NCBI GenBank assembly: GCA_022432975.1
Contig: CM039505.1
Coordinates: 48,126,897-48,190,896 of the forward strand
DNA from: Begonia masoniana
Taxonomy: Eukaryota; Streptophyta; Magnoliopsida; Cucurbitales; Begoniaceae
Length of the DNA stretch: 64,000 nt
Reading direction: 5' to 3'
Shown in pieces: positions 24,553-36,100 of this stretch. Under the pieces are notes generated by a model. The model made no database searches. It was not told the DNA's origin and saw only the letters and a program-made list of their open reading frames with translations. The number at the start of each line of letters is the position of its first letter. Within the stretch, counting starts at the first letter, position 1. The position numbers and the translations under genes are program-made.

Positions 24553-26572
24553 CAAGCACACCTGTCAAGGTAAAGGTCATACACAATCCATGTAGAAAAT
24601 TTTTAAAAGACCTTGGTTTTTCAAACGTAGCTTTTGCTTGTTGCTTGAAAAGTTAAACAAAATACCTAATGAGATAGCCCAATAAGATATTTTTCAACCT
24701 GCGGAAAATTTTAAGAGACCTTTCTTTTTATACGTAATTTCAATCTCGGTGCTCGTTACTTAAAAATTTTAACAAAAAGTCTAATAAGATAGCCCTAATT
24801 AGATGTTTTTTTGATCTGCCAAGCAAGCGCACCAAACATGATTGAAGTTGTACAATAATTGGAAAAATTTTAAAAGACCATTCATTTTTTCTGTAATTTC
24901 ATTCTTCGATGCTCATTACTTCAAAATTTTATTGAAATGGCTAATAAGATAGCCTTAATACGGTGTTCTTCCTATTTGTCAAGCAATCACACACGTCATA
25001 GCAAAGAACATACAATCTTAGAATAATCTAATAACATAGACCTAATAAAATGTTTTTTTTGATATGTCAAACAAGCGCACCTGTATAACAAAAGTTCTAC
25101 AAACTTCTGAGAAAATTTTAAGAGACATTTTCTTTTTAAATCTAGCATTAATCTCGGTTGCTCATCACTTGAATTTTTTAACAAAATGCCTAAAAGATAG
25201 CACAAACAAGATTATTTTTTTCTATCCTGCCAAGCAAGCACACCCATCATGGCAAAGTTTACACAATCCATGTAGAAATTTTTTAATAAACTTTGCTTTT
25301 TTAAACGTAGCTTTTGCTCATTGCTTGAAAAGTTTAGCAAAATGCCTAAAAAAAATTTTTCAACCTGCCAAGCAAGCTCACCTTCGTTGCTCGTTAAGTC
25401 AAAACTTTCTTAAAATAGATAACCTTAATATTGTGTTTTTTCGATCTATCAAGCAATCACACCCTTCATGGCAAAGGACATACCATCTTAGGAAAAAAAT
25501 TTCATAGACTTTTAACTTTGGAACGTATCTTCAATTTTTGTTGCTCAGTACTTTGAAAGTTTAACAAAATGTCTAATAAGATAGACCAAATAAGTTGTTT
25601 TTTTGACCTGCCAAGCAAGCGCACTCATATTGACAAAGATCCTACATTCTTTTGAGAAAATTTTTAAGAGACCTTTTCTTTTTAAATGTAGCTTTAATCT
25701 CGGTTGCTTATCACTTGAAAATTTTAACAAAATGCCTAAAAAGATAACACAAACAAGAATTTTTTATTTTTTGACATGCCTAGCAAGCGCACCAATCATG
25801 ACATTTGAATAAATTTTTTAAAAGACCTTTCTTTTTTAAACGTAACTTCAGATTTAGTTGCTCGTTACTAGAAAACCTTAACAAGATGTCTAATAAGATA
25901 ACCTTAATAAGTTGTTATTCGACCTGCCAAGCAAGCGGACCTGTCATGGTAAAGATCGTACACAATCCATGTAGAAAACTTTTAAGAGACCTTGCTTTTC
26001 AAACGTTGGTTGAAAAGTTTAACAAAATGTCTAATGAGATAGCACTAATAAGATATTTTTTAACTTGTTAGCTCACCCGACATGGTAAACGTCGTACAAT
26101 CCTTATGGAAAATTTTAAGAGACCTTTTGTTTTTAAACGTACTTTCAATCTCGGTGCTCATTACTTAAAAAGTTTAACAAAAAGGCCTAGCAAGCGCACC
26201 AATCATGACATTTGAATAAATTTTTTAAAAGACCTTTCTTTTTTAAACGTAACTTCAGATTTAGTTGCTCGTTACTAGAAAACCTTAACAAGATGTCTAA
26301 TAAGATAACCTTAATAAGTTGTTATTCGACCTGCCAAGCAAGCGGACCTGTCATGGTAAAGATCGTACACAATCCATGTAGAAAACTTTTAAGAGACCTT
26401 GTTTTTAAACGTACTTTCAATCTCGGTGCTCATTACTTAAAAAGTTTAACAAAAAGGCTAATAAATGTTTTTTAGACCTGCAAAGCAAGCACACCGACAT
26501 GGCAAAGATCGTACAATAATTGGGGAAAATTTTAAGATACCTTTCTTTTTTAAATGTAATTTCATTCGTGAT
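24553..26572. repeat. Satellite block 3
   Basis: About a dozen further monomers of the same satellite, more irregular than block 2. It includes an internal direct duplication of about 220 bp (next entry) and ends at the target site of the hAT-like element at 26573. Confidence 0.83.
25779..26403. repeat. Direct duplication of about 220 bp at 407-bp offset
   Basis: The segment at about 25779-25998, from the CAAGCGCACCAATCATGACA word to AAGAGACCTTG, recurs at about 26186-26403 with no differences noticed by eye. It spans more than one satellite monomer, so it looks like a recent unequal exchange. Confidence 0.8.
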
Positions 26573-26826
26573 TAGGGGTGTGCAAAACCGAACCGGAACC
26601 GATGAACCGAACCGGAACCGTGAAATCGGTTCGGTTCGGATCGGTTTTGAGCGTTTGGAAACCGAACTTCGGTTTGATTTTGTAGAAACCGACTTTTTAG
26701 GTTCGGTTTTCGGTTCGAATCGGTCAAAACCGGTCAAAACCGAACCGAACCGTTCCTGCATTTTAACATAAAATTATCATCTTCCTCAGCTTCTTCTTCA
26801 CTTTCTTCTTTCTTCAGTCTCTAATC

Positions 26827-27708
26827 ATGTCGCCGATCAAGGTTCATGGTACTCCTTTCTCAACCGCCGTTGCTCGCGTTCTCTGCTGTCTTTTCGAGAA
26901 AGATATCGAGTTCGACTTCGTCCTTGTTGATTTGAGAACTGGCAAACACAAGAAGGAGCCTTTCATCTCCCTCAATGTAAGTTTGATTCGTCTTCTCTGT
27001 TGATCTCTTTTTCTTTTGCTTGTTCCACGGCAGTGGAAACGCCTGATTCTCCCCTGTCCCCCAAAAAAAACACTATAATTTTAAGATCTGCAAGTCTGAT
27101 CTCTCTTCTTATGCGGTCTTCTGTAGCCATTTGGCCAGGTTCCAGGGTTTGAAGATGGAGATCTATCGCTATTCGGTAATTATATTGATTCGTAATTTCT
27201 CGTAGTTTGATTTTATGGCTTTGTTCATAATTTCTTCCACTTCCTGATCAGAATCTAGGGAAATCACCCAGTACCTTGTTTATGCGGTGCCTATCCTAAA
27301 AAGGGAGCCCATTTGATACCTTCGGACAAGAAGGAAATGGGTACAACATTGACATGGATGAATGTGGAGGCTCACCAATACGACCCCCTTGCGTCCAAGC
27401 TGGCTTTCGAGCTGTTTGTGAAGCCCACGCTGGGAATGGGGGCTACCGATGCAGCAGCGGTGGCGGAAAATGAAGCTAAGTTGTGTAAAGTTCTGGATAT
27501 ATACGAAGTTAAATTGTCCAAGACGAAATACTTGGCTGGCGACTGCTTCACTCTGGCCGATCTGTATCATCTTCCTACTCTTACCTATTTGATGGCCATA
27601 GATGCTAAGAAGGTATTCGAATCACGCCCGCATGTCAATCTCTGGGTTACTGAGATTATGTCCAAGCCATCTTGGGGTAAGGTCCTGGCAATGAGAAACA
27701 CAGCTTGA
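26827..27708 (+). pseudogene. Phi-class glutathione S-transferase copy with introns and one frameshift
   Basis: Exon 1 26827-26976 (50 codons), intron GT...AG 26977-27126, exon 2 27127-27175 (49 nt, the usual phi-class size), intron 27176-27251, exon 3 27252-27708. The N-terminal domain shows the phi-type start MSPIKVHGTPFSTAVARVL, a GKHKKEPF stretch, and N-PFGQVPGFEDGD across intron 1, with ESREITQY after it. The C-terminal domain shows KYLAGDCFTLADLYHLP and ends at TGA 27706. At about 27287-27291 extra bases (GTGCC, net +2) shift the frame and create TGA at 27314-27316; reading resumes correctly just after. Total would be near 218 residues, normal for phi GSTs, which conjugate glutathione to electrophiles in the cytosol. 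It lies inside a transposon, so it is a captured copy. Introns show it was taken from DNA, not mRNA. Confidence 0.9.
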
Positions 27709-27741
27709 AGATCTAGCTGTTTAATTTTGTTTTACTTGTTC

Positions 27742-27747
27742 AATAAA
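27742..27747 (+). promoter_or_regulatory. Candidate polyadenylation signal of the GST copy
   Basis: AATAAA 34 bases after the GST stop codon, with T-rich sequence around it. It suggests that the captured segment includes the 3' untranslated region. Confidence 0.5.
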
Positions 27748-28240
27748 CTGGCCAGGCCTAAGTCTTTTCTTTTTTGTTCAATTTTCTCTGAAGATTGTTC
27801 TGTTCTGAGTTTGAACTATATGGAAGTTGTTTCTTCTATCAAATTTGTCTATCATCCGATAAATCATCCATGAATTATCACAGTAAATGTTTTGTTATTT
27901 CTTGGGATACTGATGATGTTAAAGCAACACAATTTAGCAGAAACTGTAGAAATCAGTCCCTCGTGTTGGTAAGGTTTTGGTTGTGACAGTAAGGCTTTGA
28001 AATTCGTTGAAAGGCAATTCAAATTTTTGACTTTAAATTGCCTTTGACAGCAAGCAAATATGCTGTAGAACCGAAACCGAACCGGAACCGGAACTGGAAC
28101 CGGAATTTTCGGTTCGGTTTCGGTTCGGTTTTGGTAAGTTAAAATATCGGTTTCGGTTCGGTAAATCCGAAACCGAAAGTGATCGGTTCGGTTTCGGTTC
28201 CACCCCAAAACCGAACCGAAACCGGTTTTGCACACCCCTA

Positions 28241-28935
28241 TTCGTGATTGCTCTTTGCTTGAAAAATTTAACAAAACATCTAATAAGATAGGCTTAAAAT
28301 ATTGTTTTTTTTTACCTGCCAAACAAGCACACCTGTCATGGCAAAGGCCATACAATCTTATGAGATAATTTTAATAGACTTTTATTTTTGGAGAGAAACT
28401 TTAATTTTGGTTGCTTGGTACTTTGAAAGTTTAACAAAATACCTAATAAGACGTTTTTTTGACCTAAAAAGAAGCGGACCCGTAATGCAAAGATTCTACA
28501 ATCCTTTGAGAAAATTTTAAGAGACATTTCTTTTTAAATATAACTTCAATCTTGGTCGTTGGTTACTTGAAAAGATTAACAAAATGTCTAATAAGATATT
28601 AAAAATAAAATATTTTTTTGTCTGCCAAGCAAGCGGGTGCTCTCATGACAAAGGTATTATAGTCTTAGGAGAAAATGTTAAGGAGAGTTTCTTTTATGAA
28701 TGGAACTTCAATTTTGGTTGCTTGTTACTTGAAAAGTTTAATGCAATGAATAATAAAGTACACTAATAAGATGTTTTTTTGACCCATCAAACAATCGCAT
28801 CTGTCATCGAAAAAGTTTAAAACCCAAAGAGAAATGTTCATATACCTTTTTTTCCTAAAACGTATGTTTAATCTCGGTCGCTCTTTACTTGGAAAATTTA
28901 ACAAATGCCAAATAAGATATTTTTAATTTTGTTAT
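28241..28935. repeat. Satellite block 4
   Basis: Continuation of the monomer interrupted at 26572, with about four to five monomers. It fades out at about 28935, where a different AT-rich sequence begins. Confidence 0.82.
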
Positions 28936-30120
28936 AGGTCAAACACTTGCTATATAACGGGGATGACCATGGTTTGTTTCGGTTTGTTTTCCAAATAAAT
29001 CAAATCATCTTGAGTTTGGGCTAATTTTTCAAGTTTGGGGCAACTTTTGTCGGTTTTTCCATTTTTCAGACAACCTTTCTAGAAATCAGTCAGCCTTTTT
29101 TAAATTTTTTTGAATTAAAAGATTATTAATTTGAAAATATTATAAGGGGAGAGTATTGCAATTACTCCAACCCTCAATCTCTACTTAAATAGTTTCTAAT
29201 TAAATACAAACCATGCACCCTTTTGGTTTTTCTTTTTGACATTATACCCTAACACTAACATTGCATTGTTATCAAATCAGTTTACGAAAACGAAGAGTCA
29301 ACCACGAGACATTGAGAACCAATCTCCAAATCTAAGGTTTTTAACTCAACTAGTCATAGAGATGTAAAGACTTGTTTTAAAATAAAAACGCCTCAAAGAA
29401 ACAAAAAGGGATTCAAACAATCATCTTCTTAGAATACTAATTCGTTCAATCATAATTTTTAACAAGTGGGTACTACAAAAAAAAACAAGAAAGATGAAAG
29501 GAAAAACATACCAGTGGACCATAAAGATTAAAACAATTATGCAACCATAAAGATTTTTAATGCCTTTCATGGAATCAGAATGGCACACCCACCAATCAAA
29601 TGCACATAATTCATAGTTTCTTCAAGAGAGATAAAACAAAAAAGAAACTCATAAAAGAAACAGTCTTATCAAACATCTTGAGTAACAAGTAGCAGGGATT
29701 TTCAGGTGTTGAAGCGCCAGGAAACAGTCTGGACCTGGAAGAGCTTCCATTACCATGAATTTCAAAAGAAAATCTATAAAAGTAAATATTATTGTCATTG
29801 ATTTTGATAACAAACTATTGTTAACATATTCGACATTATAGAATTGATGCTATTTTTGAAAGTAGATTTGAAGATTACGAGTTTGTTAAGTTGGATTACA
29901 GCGAGATTCAAAATCACAACATCTAAGGGATTTGATCCCGATTCATTTGCTCGTCGGTTGCTCGGATTTCCCATATGTGTTATTTTTGAAATCGTGTTTG
30001 GAAAGTTGATTTGATAATTGCTTGCTGGATTATAGCAAGATATATGATCACAACAATTGTGGGATCCATTTCTAATTTGTTGGGATTCATTACTATTAAG
30101 TAGGCAGCACTTTCTATAAA
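28936..30120. other. No gene recognised; possible MITE-like fragment at the left
   Basis: From about 28960 there is a GGGGATGACCATGG word followed by FGGTTTG-like GT-rich DNA, reminiscent of a short interspersed repeat, but I saw no matching inverted end. The rest is AT-rich with only short ORFs lacking domains. Confidence 0.35.
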
Positions 30121-30914
30121 TGTCACACCCGATGTCACAGATCCGATTTTCATATAATTCAATTTCCTTATTCTGTGCGATCTGTTTGGAGAGAATATTG
30201 AAAATCAAAAACATAAATATTTGATTGACAATATATTATGCATTCTTCTCTCACAATTAAATGCTGCTGAAGCCATTATTCTTGTGAGTCGAAAGTCATT
30301 ATTCATTTGGGCGATTTTTTCTTCACCCACGGATTCGTGTGGTGTAAGTCATTATTATTTCGGTCTGGTGAAAGACTATCTATTGGAGTGTGTTGGCTGA
30401 TCTTATCCAAAGATATTGTCAAGTGTCACTAACAGTGTCATAGGAGTTTAATCTTGTGATCTTCATTGAAGCTCAGTCTCGGGAGAAGGCTGCCTTGGAA
30501 CTCGGGAGGAGTTATATTTATTGACAAGGGGAGCTTGCTATACACGGATTCCGGGAGGAGCCATCTTCAACAAGGGGAGCTTGTCGCGTTTAGATCCGGG
30601 AGGGATTGTTCTAAAGTCGAGGGGAGCTCGCAAAAACAGTTTCATTAGTAAAGGTTGGAAGAGGTGGGGTCAATGTTAAGAGGGAGTCTTACTTTGAATT
30701 AGTCCGAGTGTCTTGTAACCTTGTCCAGACTCTTGAAATGTTTTTATCTCTGGGCGTGGCCCCGCAGACGTAGACTGATTGCTGAACTGCGTTACTAGTC
30801 TTCTGTCTCATTAATTTCTGCAGTTTTAATATTGTCTAATATTACATTAATTATCAATGTCACATAAAGTGTTACAACCCTTTGTGATACAGAGTTGCTA
30901 AGCTAAATTTTTCA
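30121..30914 (+). repeat. Probable 5' LTR of the Copia element
   Basis: The right end TTTTTCA at 30914 is fixed by the adjacent PBS. The left end at TGTCACACCC (30121) is a guess, since no partner LTR remains. Inside are two AAGGGGAGCTTG words about 60 bp apart and a GTGGCCCCGCAGACGTAG word common in plant Copia LTRs. Confidence 0.5.
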
Positions 30915-30916
30915 AT

Positions 30917-30928
30917 TGGTATCAGAGC
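30917..30928 (+). other. Primer-binding site, initiator-Met tRNA type
   Basis: TGGTATCAGAGC two bases after the LTR end, an exact match to the common plant initiator-methionine PBS. Confidence 0.9.
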
Positions 30929-30986
30929 ATATCGTTTCTGTTTCTTAGGCTAGATTGTTGGGACTTCACCTTGGTTTTTTAATGCG

Positions 30987-32054
30987 ATGGAATGTATGAA
31001 GGAAGAAGGTTCAACAATGCGTCCTCCTTTGCTAAATGGAAACAACTATGCTTATTGGAAGGCTAGAATGAAAGCGTTTATTAATGTTGTTGATGACAAA
31101 GCTTGACAATCTATTCTAACATGTTGGAATCCTCCAATGACTACAAGTGATGCATGCTGACATCTCTCAAACTTGAAGAAAGCTAGTCCGTTGCTAAAGA
31201 TGTTCTAGCAAATAATAACTCAAAGGCTCTTAATGCTATTTTCAATTGCGTTGATCCAACTCAATTCAGACTTATTTCAACATGTGAGTCAGCTAAAAAG
31301 GCATGGGACATTCTTCAGACTACTTATAAAGGGACGTCGGCGGTAAAGCTATCGAAAATGCAAATATTAACAACAAAATTTGAAAATCTGAAGATGCATG
31401 ACGATGAGAAAATTGCCGAGTTCAATGCAAAACTCTGTGACATTGCCAATGAGGCTTTCGTTCTTGGTGAAATTTTTTCCGAAGAGAAGCTTGTGAGAAA
31501 AACTCTAAGGTCTATGCCCCAACATTTTGCTTACAAAGTTACTGCAATTGAAGAAGCAAAAGATATCACCAAGATGAAGTTAGAAGAACTAATGGGTTCT
31601 CTTAGAACATTGGAGATGAATCTCGATGTAAACATGGAAACAAAGAAGGTGAAAGGCCTAGCTTTAAAAGCAGAGATACATAATTTTGAAGATTGTGATG
31701 AAGATGATTTGGAAGAATCTTTAGCACTGTTATTAAGAAATTTTAACAGAGTTATGAAGAAATTTGGTAGAAATAATCGTGGTGTCAGACAAAATGTCAC
31801 TATCACCAAGAATGAATCTATAAGTAATAAGAAGTACAGAGAAGAAAATCAAGCTTCAGATTAATTCTTCAAGAACAGAGGAATTCAATGTAGAGAATGT
31901 GATGGTTTTGGGCATATTTAGGCTGAATGTGCAAATACCTTTAAGAAGAAAAAGAACTCTCTCAACACAACCTGGAGTGAGAGTGATTCAGATAAAGAAG
32001 ATGAAATCTCAAAAAAAAATGTGATGTTTGTTGCTAAAGGTGAACATACAAGTT
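30987..32054 (+). pseudogene. Copia gag, first part
   Basis: Begins MECMKEEGSTMRPPLLNGNN and continues YAYWKARMKAFI before an in-frame stop at about 31104. Further stops and a frameshift precede a clean open stretch at 31358-31864 (168 codons) with KFENLKMHDDEKIAEFNAKL and MKLEELMGSLRTLEM, the UBN2-type gag core. After its stop, CRECDGFGHIQAEC forms a CCHC zinc knuckle at about 31889-31930. The solo LTR inserted at 32060 cuts the frame; it resumes at 38931. Confidence 0.87.
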
Positions 32055-32295
32055 ATGGTTATAACGCCCCCGAACCCGCCCCGGCTCGGTGCGCTACTTG
32101 GCTCACACTTTCCACAATTAAAACGAAGTTTAAAATAAAATTTGATAAAATTTTGACTCGATTTTTGGGTTTTTTGAAACCTAAAAAATGGTTGGAAAAC
32201 GTGCGTAAAATACATGTAAAATGTGTCAAAAAATATCGGGTTAAAAACATATTTGAAACGGGGAAAATTTAAAAAAAACAAAATGGTACTATTCA

Positions 32296-32465
32296 CTCAG
32301 CCGATCGATCGGCAAACTCTCTGTTGCCGATCGCCAATCAATGAAACGCCTGCCGATCGATCGGCTAAATTTTGCCGATCGATCGGCAGCTTCTCAGCCC
32401 CAAAATCCATAGATACCGAACACCAGCCGATCGATCGCGCGTAGCGCCGATCGATCGGCAGTTCA
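32296..32465. repeat. Cluster of GATCGATC palindromes in solo LTR B3
   Basis: Five GATCGATC cores lie within 170 bp, most in the longer palindrome GCCGATCGATCGGC, spaced irregularly by 20-60 bp. They are not simple tandem units. Confidence 0.85.
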
Positions 32466-33154
32466 CTGTGCACCCTGCACACCTACATTTTTTTTGTTTT
32501 TTCTCCTCAAACGCCATTTCCATTTCTTCCTTTTCTTCAACAAATTTTCAACTAAACTTAACATTTCATCATCTAATATTTTCCCACTTTCTAGACACGT
32601 TAAGAACTTAGAACCCCGACTCGAAAACATAAGCGGAAAGTGTAAAAGTGGTAAAAACAAGCACTTTTTCTTTTATAAAAATCTGAGCAGCATAACAACT
32701 AAAATTTTGAAAACCAAAATCCTAAAAACAAATATTTACAACCAATTCCCAAAAAAATTTCAAACAACATCTACAAGGTTATAAAACCATCCACATTTAC
32801 TCAACCAAACTCCAACACAAAACTACTTAAATACAATTCGAAAAGGTACCCATCCCTCACACTCCCAGCAAACCATGGTTGAGATGTCCCGACAAATATC
32901 CGCACAGGCATGCCCCGTGCGTCTCCGACTGCTCCCTAGTCCTAGCTCACTCGTCTAGCTCACCTGTAAACACGTCGTCACCTACACCACAAAATACAAA
33001 ACGTAAGTCTAATGCTTAGCAAGTAGGGAATAATGAATGCAAACAAAACACCATGCAAACAATACTTCTAGCACATGCAATTTCTAACTCTCAGTTGTGT
33101 TCATCTCATTCTCATCTTGTTAATCTTTCACTTTCACGAGTGAGTCAAGCGGAT

Positions 33155-36100
33155 TGTAACACCCGGGAATTTTTTCCTACAAAGTGAGTAACCCTTAGAT
33201 TAGAAGATTAGAGGTATTTAGCATTAATCATAGAGCTTTCCTAGGCTTTTGAGCTAGAAGTGCAATTGGAAGAGCAATTGAGAGAAAATTCTACGATTTG
33301 TGTGGTTAGAAGTTTGTGTGAATTGAATTGACTTAAAGATAAATTGGGTGATCAAAGATGGATGAAATGAGGGTCATTCAGGTTGAAAATGGAAGAGAAA
33401 AACAAAGAATAAAAGAAGATGAAGTAATGAGAGGAAAATGGGTTGAAAAGTCAAAAGTGTCTAACAACCAATAGGAAAGAAGAATGTGTGATGAAAAAAT
33501 GAATGGAAAATGAGGTATTATGGGAGGATGACACGTTGGAATTCAAAGGAGATTAAAAGAGAAATGGTTTGACAATTCAAACCAAAACATGTTGGAAAAG
33601 TCAAACCAATAAATGAACCATTAGAAATTTAACAATTAATGAAATAAAGAAATGAAAAGGTGAGGGTTTAATGTGAGACCTTCCACGTTGGAAGGAAAAG
33701 GAAGAAAGCATGGGAGGGGTTGTTTTATAAATTTAAAGAAATTTTAGGTTAACATTTAAAAGAAGATTTTCATCTTCTTCCTTTTCTTCCCATGAAACCA
33801 GCAGCCAAGGGGATTCTCCTCTACGATTCCCTCCATTTTAGCAAGATTAAAGGTAAGCTTTTGGATGGGTTTTGTTATAAATACATTTTAGTTGAAGATT
33901 TTAGTGTTTTTAATGAGTTTTAAGTGAGTTTTTGTTAAGTTTAGGAAACCCTAAAGAGGGATTCCGAAATTTGTGATTTATTGATGAAATTTTCTTGTTG
34001 TTTTAGTGATTAGGCTTAAGATAGGTTATTTTAGGTTGATTAGATAGAAAGTTTAGGAGTTTGGTTGAATTAGTTGGAAAACCGGTTTTTGGAGACTTTG
34101 TCGCTGGTTCTGTTTCTGTGTTTTCTGATTGGCCAAATTGTTTGGTTGCTTCAATTGATTGCTTCAATGGATAGTAGACATATAGAGGTTTACGTATTGG
34201 GGTGGAACGTTGAAATCCGATGAAAAACGAGGGAGTTATGGCCGTTCGAAGTTGGACGTTGTAAATTGTGGTGAAAATCTGGTTTTTGGTGTTTTAGGTT
34301 GTGAAGTTGGTTAAGTTGTTGTAAGGTTTAGTGGATGCATTCATTAGATTTATCTTAGTGGTTTTAAGTGTTTTCCATTTTGTTTGTTAGGTTAACGAGC
34401 GATTGAATTGTGCACTTGGAGTGAGCCAACAAAGGCGGGAGTTCAGGTAAGTAGTGGATGTGTGTGGTTTTGCCTTCGGGCCTACCCATGGAACGGTAGG
34501 GAAATTGTTTGCTTGGTTGTTTATTTTGTCTTGTGTTGTGCATTGTATGTGACATGCATCATGGTTTTCAAACTACGAAATACGTGTTTTGAGCATCGTT
34601 TGCAAACTGTGAAAGTGAACTGTAAAGATATGTGAGGCAATGTGTTTGTGTGAGTCACCTCGTCGCGAATTAGTGTCTGAAAGTATGACAGTTTCGGGAG
34701 GTGTTTGTGTGAGTCACCTCGTCGCGAATTAGTGTCTGAAAGTATGACAGTTCGGGAGGTGTTTGTGTGAGTCACTTCGTCGCGAATTAGTGTCTGAAAG
34801 TATGACAGTTGCGAATTAGTGTCTGAAAGTATGACAGTTCGGGAGGTGTTTGTGTGAGTCACCTCGTCGCGAATTAGTGTCTGAAAGTATGACAGTTCGG
34901 GAGGTGTTTGTGTGAGTCACCTCGTCGCGAATTAGTGTCTGAAAGTATGACAGTTCGGGAGGTGTTTGTGTGAGTCACCTCGTCGCGAATTAGTGTCTGA
35001 AAGTATGACAGTTCGGGAGGTGTTTGTGTGAGTCACCTCGTCGCGAATTAGTGTCTGAAAGTATGACAGTTCGGGAGGTGTTTGTGTGAGTCACCTCGTC
35101 GCGAATTAGTGTCTGAAAGTATGACAGTTCGGGAGGTGTTTGTGTGAGTCACCTCGTCGCGAATTAGTGTCTGAAAGTATGACAGTTCGGGAGGTGTTTG
35201 TGTGAGTCACCTCGTCGCGAATTAGTGTCTGAAAGTATGACAGTTCGGGAGGTGTTTGTGTGAGTCACCTCGTCGCGAATTAGTGTCTGAAAGTATGACA
35301 GTTCGGGAGGTGTTTGTGTGAGTCACCTCGTCGCGAATTAGTGTCTGAAAGTATGACAGTTCGGGAGGTGTTTGTGTGAGTCACCTCGTCGCGAATTAGT
35401 GTCTGAAAGTATGACAGTTCGGGAGGTGTTTGTGTGAGTCACCTCGTCGCGAATTAGTGTCTGAAAGTATGACAGTTCGGGAGGTGTTTGTGTGAGTCAC
35501 CTCGTCGCGAATTAGTGTCTGAAAGTATGACAGTTCGGGAGGTGTTTGTGTGAGTCACCTCGTCGCGAATTAGTGTCTGAAAGTATGACAGTTCGGGAGG
35601 TGTTTGTGTGAGTCACCTCGTCGCGAATTAGTGTCTGAAAGTATGACAGTTCGGGAGGTGTTTGTGTGAGTCACCTCGTCGCGAATTAGTGTCTGAAAGT
35701 ATGACAGTTCGGGAGGTGTTTGTGTGAGTCACTTCGTCGCGAATTAGTGTCTGAAAGTATGACAGTTCGGGAGGTGTTTGTGTGAGTCACCTCGTCGCGA
35801 ATTAGTGTCTTAGGAGGTGTCTCTCAGTGAGTTGATAATGAACGAGGTTCATTGTTCAACGTGGGAGAAGATCATGTATGGCCGTCCCGTGTGTGAACAC
35901 GATGTGTGCCTCGGATCTGGCTCTGAGTGGTCAACGCGTGACCATCCTGTTAGGATAGGTATCCACTTGACGCACAAGTGAGAGTGTTGAGTAATGAAAC
36001 AAGAACGAGTTAAACACAACCGAGAGTTAGAAACCGCATGTATTAGGGTTGTGTGTGAGGGTTGTTTGTGCAGTGTGCATTGTGTTTTTGTATGCATTAT

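Larger units (their letters stand above)
26573..28240 (+). mobile_element. hAT-like element carrying a GST gene copy (Pack-type, 1668 bp)
   Basis: Ends are TAGGGGTGTGCAAAACCG and its exact inverse CGGTTTTGCACACCCCTA. Both flanks carry TTCGTGAT (26565-26572 and 28241-28248), an 8-bp target duplication, and removing the element restores a normal satellite monomer (TTCATTCGTGATTGCTC). Subterminal zones are dense in GGTTCGGTT and AACCGAACC words. The terminal YARNG form and 8-bp duplication fit hAT. A 9-10-bp duplication with slightly shorter ends (Mutator-like) is a weaker alternative reading. Cargo: a GST phi copy at 26827-27708. No transposase. Confidence 0.85.

Noticed and set aside
26827..27708. 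GST as a retrocopy
   Set aside because: Both introns are present with GT-AG borders, so it was not copied from mRNA.
26573..28240. Mutator-like (Pack-MULE) reading with a 10-bp duplication
   Set aside because: It is possible because the junction is ambiguous by two bases, but the symmetric TAGGGG ends with an 8-bp duplication, shared in style by the element at 23596, fit hAT better.
29795..30214. 139-codon minus-strand ORF
   Set aside because: No recognisable domain, AT-rich and overlapping the probable Copia LTR; likely chance.
30917..30928. tRNA gene remnant
   Set aside because: Only the 12-base primer-binding site is present; no tRNA body or promoter boxes.
34646..35815. Possible CRISPR-like array (regular repeats)
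   Set aside because: The 58-bp units are head-to-tail with no unique spacers; this is a minisatellite in an LTR of a plant genome.
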